A stretch of DNA of 64,000 nt from positions 62,001-126,000 of the forward strand of contig JACJWK010000004.1 of NCBI GenBank assembly GCA_020637195.1, read 5' to 3'. The number at the start of each line of letters is the position of its first letter. The stretch's first letter is position 1. Of the stretch, positions 58,375-64,000 are shown one piece after another. The notes below the pieces were generated by a model. The model did no database searches and had not been told where the DNA came from. It saw only the letters and a list, made by a program, of their open reading frames with translations. The stretch is from Microthrixaceae bacterium (lineage in GTDB: Bacteria; Actinomycetota; Acidimicrobiia; Acidimicrobiales; DATDAH01). The position numbers were made by a program, and so were the translations under genes.

Positions 58375-58672
58375 GTGCCCGCCGAAACCCGCCTAGCGGA
58401 ACAAGGCCCACTCGACCGCCAGGGCGTGTTCGAAACTGGTCCGCGACCGCCTCGCCGACATCCTCGAGGTGGACTCTTCCACGATCAACGAGGGTGCAAC
58501 TCGTTCTCCGACGACCTCGACGCCGACTTCCGCTGGCGCTCATCGAGCTCGTGGGAGGCGCTGGAGGAGGAAGCTCAGCGAGCGGGCGGCAGGGTTCCGC
58601 ATCGACGACGAGGACCTCGAGGACCTGAAGACCGTGCGGGACGCCGTCGACTACGTCGTCGGCCGGCTCTGA
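58375..58672 (+). pseudogene. acpP: Acyl carrier protein, reading frame broken by indels
   Basis: Pieces read VFET/VRDRLADILEVDSSTINEGAT, FSDDLDAD, ALIELVEALEEE and then the clean end LSERAAGFRIDDEDLEDLKTVRDAVDYVVGRL. The phosphopantetheine site (DSL) is expected just after DLDAD, where the bases GACTTCCGCTGG contain extra letters compared with a GAC-TCG/TCC-CTG reading. The order plsX-acpP-rnc is standard. The start is placed at GTG 58375 (MPAETR), uncertain. Confidence 0.8.
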
Positions 58673-59403
58673 GCACCACGGCCCCGGTCGACCACGCCGA
58701 CGCGCTGGCGGAGCGACTCGGCCACCGCTTCGCAGATCCCGAGCTCGCCACCCACGCGCTGCGCCACCGCTCGTGGTGCGCCGAGCACGGCGGCGACTCC
58801 AACGAGCGGCTCGAGTACCTCGGCGACTCGGTCCTCGGGCTGGTGGTGAGCGACCACGTCTTCCGGGCCTACCCCGAGCGCTCCGAGAGCGAGCTCTCCA
58901 AGATCCGCTCCGCGGTGGTGTCGGGCCAGGCCCTGGCCGCGGTCGCCCGCGAGATCGGGCTGGGCGAGCTGCTGCTGCTCGGCAAGGGCGAGGACCTGAC
59001 CGGCGGCCGGGACCGCACGTCGATCCTGTGCGACGTGATGGAGGCGCTGTTCGCGGCGGTGTACCTCGACGCCGGCCTCGACGCCGCCCGGGCGGTGATC
59101 CACCGGCTCCTCGGGCCCCGCATCGTGGAGGCGGCCACCGGGCCGGGGGTGGGCGAGTACAAGTCCCAGCTCCAAGAGCTCGCCGTCCGGCGCTTCGAGG
59201 CGCCGCCCCGCTACACCGTGGTGGAGGACGACGGGCCGCCCCACGACAAGCGCTACTTCGCCACCGTGCGCGTCGCCGGCGAGCTCCTCGGCGAGGGCGA
59301 GGGCCGCTCCAAGAAGCAGGCCGAGACCGCCGCGGCCCACCAGGCGTGGCTCCGCCTCGCCGCCGACGAAGAACCCCCCGGGGGAGGAGAGCCCAGTGCC
59401 TGA
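58669..59403 (+). CDS. rnc: Ribonuclease III
   Basis: A 244-residue protein. SNERLEYLGDSVLGLVVSDHVF is the RNase III signature with the catalytic Glu/Asp, SILCDVMEALFAAVYLDAG the second acidic site, and residues 165-235 form the double-strand RNA-binding domain (YKSQLQELAVRRFEAPPRYTVVEDDGPPHDKRYFATVRV...GRSKKQAETAAAHQAW). It processes rRNA and mRNA duplexes. No ATG/GTG is in frame near the N-terminus; a CTG overlapping the acpP TGA is used as start, but the original start codon may have been altered by an indel like those just upstream. The body is clean. Its end overlaps mutM by 8 bases. Confidence 0.93.
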   Translation: MSTTAPVDHADALAERLGHRFADPELATHALRHRSWCAEHGGDSNERLEYLGDSVLGLVVSDHVFRAYPERSESELSKIRSAVVSGQALAAVAREIGLGELLLLGKGEDLTGGRDRTSILCDVMEALFAAVYLDAGLDAARAVIHRLLGPRIVEAATGPGVGEYKSQLQELAVRRFEAPPRYTVVEDDGPPHDKRYFATVRVAGELLGEGEGRSKKQAETAAAHQAWLRLAADEEPPGGGEPSA

Positions 59404-60232
59404 GCTGCCCGAAGTCGAGACCATCCGACGCGAGCTCGACCGCGAGGTCGTCGGCAAGCGCATCAAGTCGGTCGAGGCGAGCGGCGAGCGGACGTTGCGC
59501 CGCCACAAGTCGCCCAAGGAGTTCGTCGCCAAGCTCGAGGGAGCCAAGATCAGCGGCGTCGAGCGCCGGGGCAAGTACCTCGTGTTCAAGCTCGACACCG
59601 GCGACCTGCTCGTCTGCCACCTGGGGATGAGCGGCCAGCTCCGCAAGGAGCAGGCCAAGGACCCGGTCGCTGACCACACCCACGTCGTCATCACCTTCAC
59701 CCAGGGGGGCCAGCTCCGGTTCCTCGATCCACGCACGTTCGGCGAGATGTTCGTCACCACCCCCGACGAGCTCGGCGAGGCGGTGCCCGAGCTGGCCGAC
59801 CTCGGCTTCGACCCCGTCGAGACACCGCTGTCGTGGACCGCGTTCGGCGAGATGCTCATCAAGCGCCAGACGAAGTTGAAGGCGCTGTTGATGGACCAGA
59901 AGTTCATGGCCGGCCTGGGCAACATCTACAGCGACGAGATCCTCTTCGCCGCCGGCCTTCGCTACGACCGCCCGGCCAACTCGCTCAGCACCCAGGAGAT
60001 CCGCCGCCTGTACCGGTCGGTGGTGGAGACCCTGCACGACGCCGTCAAGTACCGGGGGTCGACGCTCGCCGACCAGGGCTACGTCGACCTGTACGGCAAG
60101 ACCGGCGACTACGCCGAGCACCACAAGGTGTACGCCCGCGACGGCCTCGCCTGCCGGCGGTGCCGCACCCCGATCCAGAAGGTGCGCTTCAACAGCCGCA
60201 CCACCTACTACTGCCCCCAGTGCCAGGTGTAG
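59396..60232 (+). CDS. mutM: Formamidopyrimidine-DNA glycosylase (MutM/Fpg)
   Basis: A 278-residue glycosylase. After the initiator Met, PELPEVETIRREL gives the catalytic Pro2 and Glu3; Lys58-type lysine sits in GKYLVFKLDTGD; H2TH region is KALLMDQKFMAGLGNIYSDEILFAA; and the C-terminal zinc finger is CRRCRTPIQKVRFNSRTTYYCPQC. It removes oxidised purines such as 8-oxoguanine. GTG 59396 overlaps the rnc end and follows GGGGGAGGAG. The reading frame is intact between two damaged blocks. Confidence 0.97.
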   Translation: MPELPEVETIRRELDREVVGKRIKSVEASGERTLRRHKSPKEFVAKLEGAKISGVERRGKYLVFKLDTGDLLVCHLGMSGQLRKEQAKDPVADHTHVVITFTQGGQLRFLDPRTFGEMFVTTPDELGEAVPELADLGFDPVETPLSWTAFGEMLIKRQTKLKALLMDQKFMAGLGNIYSDEILFAAGLRYDRPANSLSTQEIRRLYRSVVETLHDAVKYRGSTLADQGYVDLYGKTGDYAEHHKVYARDGLACRRCRTPIQKVRFNSRTTYYCPQCQV

Positions 60233-60273
60233 CGCGGGCCGCCGGGGTGCCGTTGGGCTCTCCGGGCCGCCGG

Positions 60274-60279
60274 TAGTGT
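60274..60279 (+). promoter_or_regulatory. Putative -10 box (TAGTGT) of smc
   Basis: TANNNT box 10 bases before the smc ATG, the longest spacing in the set. Confidence 0.35.
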
Positions 60280-60289
60280 CGGGCCGACC

Positions 60290-63200
60290 ATGTTTTTGAA
60301 GTCGCTCACCCTGAAGGGCTTCAAGTCGTTCGCCGACGCCACCGTGCTCGAGCTCGAGCCCGGGATCACCGTGGTCGTGGGCCCGAACGGCAGCGGCAAG
60401 TCGAACGTCGTCGACTCCATCGGGTGGGTGCTCGGCGCCCAGGCCCCGAGCGTCGTGCGGTCCAAGTCGATGGACGACGTGATCTTCGCCGGCACCTCGA
60501 AGCGGCCGGCGCTCGGGCGCGCCGAGGTGGCGCTCACCATCGACAACACCGCCGGGCTGCTGCCGATCGACTTCACCGAGGTGACGATCAGCCGCACGCT
60601 GTTCCGCACCGGCGACAGCGAGTACGCCATCAACGGCGTGCCCTGCCGGCTTCGACATCCAGGAGCTGCTGTCGGACACCGGCGTGGGCCGCCAGCAGCA
60701 CGTGATCGTCTCCCAGGGCCAGATCGACGCCGTGCTGAACGCCCGGCCCGAGGACCGTCGCCTCATCATCGAGGAGGCGGCCGGGGTCCTGAAGTACCGG
60801 CGGCGCAAGGAGAAGTCCGGAGCGGCGCCTCGCCGCCACCGAGGCAACCTCACCCGCCTCTCCGACCTGCTGCGCGAGGTGCGGCGGTCGCTGCGCCCGC
60901 TCGAGCGCCAGGCCGACGCGGCCCGGCGCCACGGGGCGGTGGTGGCCAGCTGGCGCGCTGCGCGTCTACATGGCGGGCCGCGAGCTCACCACCCTGCGCA
61001 ACCGGCTGGCGACGGGCGAGGCGCAAGGCCGACCTCGGACAGCAGGTGGCCACGCTCAAGGGCGAGCTGGTCGAGCTCGACACTGCAGTGCTGGCGGCCG
61101 AGGCGCAGCTGTCAGCCGCGGGCGGCGACGACCTGGGCGACGCCCTCGCCCGCTTCGAGTCGCTGCGCGAGCGGCGCCGGGGCCTGGCGGCGGTGCTCGC
61201 CGAGCGCCGGCGGGCGTCGAGCGCGACCGCAGCGCGTTCGTGGACCAGGCGGTCATCTTCAGCCTCGAGGCCGACGCCGCCCGCCTGCGCGACGAAGCTG
61301 GGCCGAGGTCGAGGCCGAGGCGGCCGGCCTGGTGCCCGACTGGGCTGACCTGTCCACGGTGGAGGCCGAGCTCGCCGAGGCCCGTTCGTCGTTCGAGCAG
61401 CAGTGGGGCGACGGCGTGGTGGCCACCGGGGCGGCGAGGCGGCCGGAGGCGCGGCGAGCTGGCGGCGCGGCGCAGCGGGCTCGAGCGCGACCAGGCCGAA
61501 GCTCGAGCGGGCCTGTCACCGCCTGGAGTCGCTCGAGCAGCAGGCCACGCGGCTCGCCGACGACCTGGCCCGCTTCGTGGCGGCGGTGGCCGACGCCACC
61601 TCGGCCGCCCGGAACGCCACGGGCCCACGACGTCGCCGCCGAGGCCCACGCCGCCGCCGAGGCCGAGCTGGTCGCGGCCGAGGAGGCCCGTCGCTCGGCC
61701 GAGAAGAACCACCACTCGTGGGAGGCCCGCGCCGAGGCGCTGGCGGTGGCACTGGACGAGGCCCGGCGGGCGGGCGCCGACCACCTCGCCGGGTCGACGG
61801 CGTGCTCGGCACCCTGCTCCGACCTGGTCGGCGTGGACGGAGGGGTGGCAGGCCGCGTTCGAGGCGGCGGCCGGCAGCGGTCACCGCCGTCGTCGTCGAC
61901 GACGCCGGGGCCGCGGCGCGCCTCCAGTCGCTGCACGCCGGCGACCTCGCGGAGCGGTCGTGCCCTGCTCGACTCGTGGGCGCCGGCCACGCCACCGCCG
62001 CTCGGCGAGCCCGTCCGCCGGCATGCGCGCCGCCCGAGTCGAGGCGTTGCGGCGCGCTGATCGGGGCGTGGTCGCGGTCGCCGACTGGCCTGCCGCGGTC
62101 GATGCCGCCATCGCCCACCCGACGCCGTCGTGGTCACCCGGACGGCGATCGCTTCTGGCCCTCCGGCTGGCAGGTGGGCACGGCCCAGAGACGGCGCCAC
62201 CGGCGCGGCCCTGAACGAGGCCGGGGCGGGCGCACCACCGCCCGCCGAGGAGGCGGCCTGGGCCAACGCCTGCGCCGAGGACGCCCGGTGGCGCTGGACG
62301 AGGCCCGCCAGGGTCGCGGACGCGCGCGCGAGGCCGACGACAACGACGCAGTGCTGGCGTCGGCGGACGACACGAGGGCCCGGGTCGACGCCGACTGGCT
62401 GACGCCCGGCGCGAGATCGAGTCGCTGCAGGGCCACGTCGACGAGCTGGTCGCCCGGGTCGAGCGCGACCGCGCGCGGGTCGCCGAGCTGGAGGCCCGCC
62501 TGCCTGATCTCGAGCGGGTCGACGAGGAGCACGCCGAGCGGGGCCGTGCGCTCGCCGAGGCGCGTGGATCCATCGAGGAGAAGGTCGCGGCCATCGGGGC
62601 GCTGCGCACCGACCTCGAGGTGCGGCGGCCGGGCACTCGACGAGCGCCGGCAGTTCCTGCGCCGCCGCCTCGACGAGCTCGAGGCCCGCCTGGCTGCGAC
62701 GCCGCCGAGCGCGATGCGCAGCCGAGGCGAAGCGGGTGGCGCTCGACCGTCGGCAGGTGGCCCTCGACCGGCTCCACCGCCTTCGTGGCCGAGCGCACCA
62801 CGGTGGTCGAGAGGGCCTGGCCGACCTGCGCGAGCGCCGGCGCAAGCAGTCCGAGGCGGCCCGGCCGTTGCCAGCCAGCTCGACACGCTGCGCCGCGAGC
62901 AGGCCGACGCCGAGCGCCGCCTCCAGGAGGCTCGCGAGCTGCTCCAGCGGGCCGAGGCTGGACAAGGCCGAGACGCAGCTCCGGCTGGAGACCCACGTCG
63001 AGACGCTGCGGCGCGACCTCGACTGCGAGCCGGAGCGGGCCATGGCCGCCGAGGCTCCCCGAGCTGCCGAGGGCACCACGCCGGCGGCGCGGGCGCGCGA
63101 CCTCGAGCGCGACCTGCGCCTCATGGGCCCGATCAACCCCCTGGCCCTCGAGGAGTACGAGGCCCTCCAGGAGCGCCACGAGTTCCTCCAGGCGCAGCTC

Positions 63201-63725
63201 GACGACGTCAAGGCCACGCGACGGGACCTCGGCAAGGTGATCCGGGCCATCGACAACGAGATCATGAGCGTGTTCGCCGCGGCCTACGCCGACGTGTCCG
63301 CCAACTTCGAGTCCCTGTTCGAGACGCTGTTCCCCGGCGGCAAGGGCACGCTGCGCCTCACCGACCCCGAGAACCTGCTCGAGACCGGGATCGAGGTCGA
63401 GGCCCGCCCGTCGGGCAAGAACGTGAAGAAGCTCTCGCTGCTCTCCGGCGGCGAGCGCTCGCTCACCGCCCTCGCCTTCCTGTTCGCGGTGTTCCGCAGC
63501 CGGCCGTCGCCGTTCTACGTGCTCGACGAGGTCGAGGCCGCCCTCGACGACATGAACCTGCACCGCTTCCTCGACCTGCTCCACGAGTTCCGCCAGGAGG
63601 CGCAGCTGCTGGTGGTCAGCCACCAGAAGCGGACGATGGAGGCCGCCGACGTGCTGTACGGGGTCACCATGCAACCGGGCGGCTCCTCCCGGGTGCTCTC
63701 CGAGAAGGTCGGCGCTGGCACCTGA
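60290..63725 (+). pseudogene. smc: Chromosome segregation protein SMC, central part broken by indels
   Basis: The N-terminal ATPase half is clean to about 60650 (FKSFADATVLE, Walker A GPNGSGKS at residues 31-38, and on to FRTGDSEYAINGVPCRL). The C-terminal half is clean from about 62990 (LMGPINPLALEEYE, signature LLSGGERSLTALAFLFAVF, Walker B FYVLDEVEAALDD). Between them the coiled coils and hinge (TAVVVDDAGAAARLQSLHAGD near 61890) are all recognisable but spread over three frames, with more than ten shifts. Total length (about 1145 codons) is slightly below the usual 1190, as expected from net base loss. SMC condenses and segregates chromosomes. Confidence 0.9.
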
Positions 63726-63735
63726 GCGCGGGCCG

Positions 63736-64000
63736 GTGCCGGGCGTGGGCCTGACCCGCGCCGCGCTGGCCCTCACCCTCGGCCTCGTGGCGGTCTTGGT
63801 GATCACCGGCGTCGTCCTGACCTTCGCCTACCGGCCTGCCCCGGCGGGACCCCAGGCCGTGCGCGCGGTCCACCGGCTCGCGTCCGCGCTGCTCCTCCCG
63901 GCCTCGTGGGTGCTCGCGTTCGCCCTGGTGCGGACGTGGGCCCGGTGCGGGCACGACGGCCGCGGTCGTCGGTGGCGGGCGCTCGTCGCGCCGGCCGTCC
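63736..64000 (+). CDS. Membrane protein, possibly cytochrome-b-like, 3' truncated by window edge
   Basis: The frame from GTG 63736 is open to the window end (88 codons): one strong helix (LALTLGLVAVLVITGVVLTFAY), a short loop with Pro-rich RPAPAGPQ, then AVRAVHRLASALLLPASWVLAFALVRTWARC, a second helix whose start contains VHR. The GVVLTF-YRP...VRAVHR arrangement recalls the N-terminus of cytochrome b/b6 proteins with their first haem His, but only the beginning is visible. In mycobacteria ftsY follows smc; it is not the next gene here. Confidence 0.55.
   Translation, partial: MPGVGLTRAALALTLGLVAVLVITGVVLTFAYRPAPAGPQAVRAVHRLASALLLPASWVLAFALVRTWARCGHDGRGRRWRALVAPAV

Overview
The window is a very GC-rich chromosomal segment (third codon positions almost all G or C, many GTG starts) from an actinobacterium. 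An acidimicrobial relative is the best guess. The signs are a fused 2-oxoglutarate decarboxylase (Kgd type), a mycothiol-type amidase, an F420-type LLM oxidoreductase, a UvrD2-type helicase with a C-terminal HRDC domain, GTP-type PEP carboxykinase, an HspR/HAIR operator, and two conserved blocks in mycobacterial order: rpmB-fakA-recG-coaD and sepIVA-DUF177-rnc-mutM-smc. No tRNA, rRNA, CRISPR array, insertion sequence or prophage was seen. No gap between genes exceeds about 300 bases.

Layout. 0-5 kb: two tandem LuxR-type ATPase regulators, the first cut by the window edge. 5-16 kb: a UbiB-like kinase, an orphan PEP-utilising swivel-domain protein overlapping a CoA transferase, two lipoproteins, a crotonase, a SHOCT protein, an RNB ribonuclease, and a metallo-beta-lactamase-fold protein coupled to a TylF-type methyltransferase. 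16-20 kb: the sulfate assimilation module cysQ / cysD-cysN-cysC. 20-23 kb: a lipoprotein, a zinc-ribbon protein and a receptor Ser/Thr kinase with a beta-propeller sensor, interrupted by one frameshift. 23-27.6 kb: an EttA-type ABC-F protein, an NYN ribonuclease fused to S1, and an M20 peptidase. 27.6-37 kb: kgd, xth, a thioesterase, uvrD2, a small zinc metallopeptidase and a PH/SHOCT membrane protein. 37-48 kb: galK-galT, an LLM oxidoreductase, an ElaA-type acetyltransferase, a hydrolase and a second CoA transferase behind a palindromic operator, an Mca-like amidase, a maleylacetate-reductase-like dehydrogenase, a GGDEF-EAL protein, a MhuD-like haem monooxygenase and a lone RAM domain. 48-64 kb: hsp20 with its HAIR operator, csp-pckG, and then the conserved rpmB-fakA-recG-coaD and sepIVA-DUF177-rpmF-plsX-acpP-rnc-mutM-smc blocks.

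Three window-scale patterns stand out. (1) A dispersed repeat family lies at 16692, 24621 and 26066. In two copies it supplies a C-GAA-G hairpin, a strong Shine-Dalgarno and a fixed 12-base spacer directly before the ATG of otherwise unrelated genes. (2) At least sixteen genes have a TANNNT box 6-10 bases before the start codon, which points to widespread leaderless transcription and resolves several start choices. (3) Two blocks (57.1-58.7 kb and 60.65-62.99 kb) are full of single-base indels that break rpmF, plsX, acpP and smc while the intervening rnc and mutM are clean. This looks like low-accuracy sequence rather than real gene decay.
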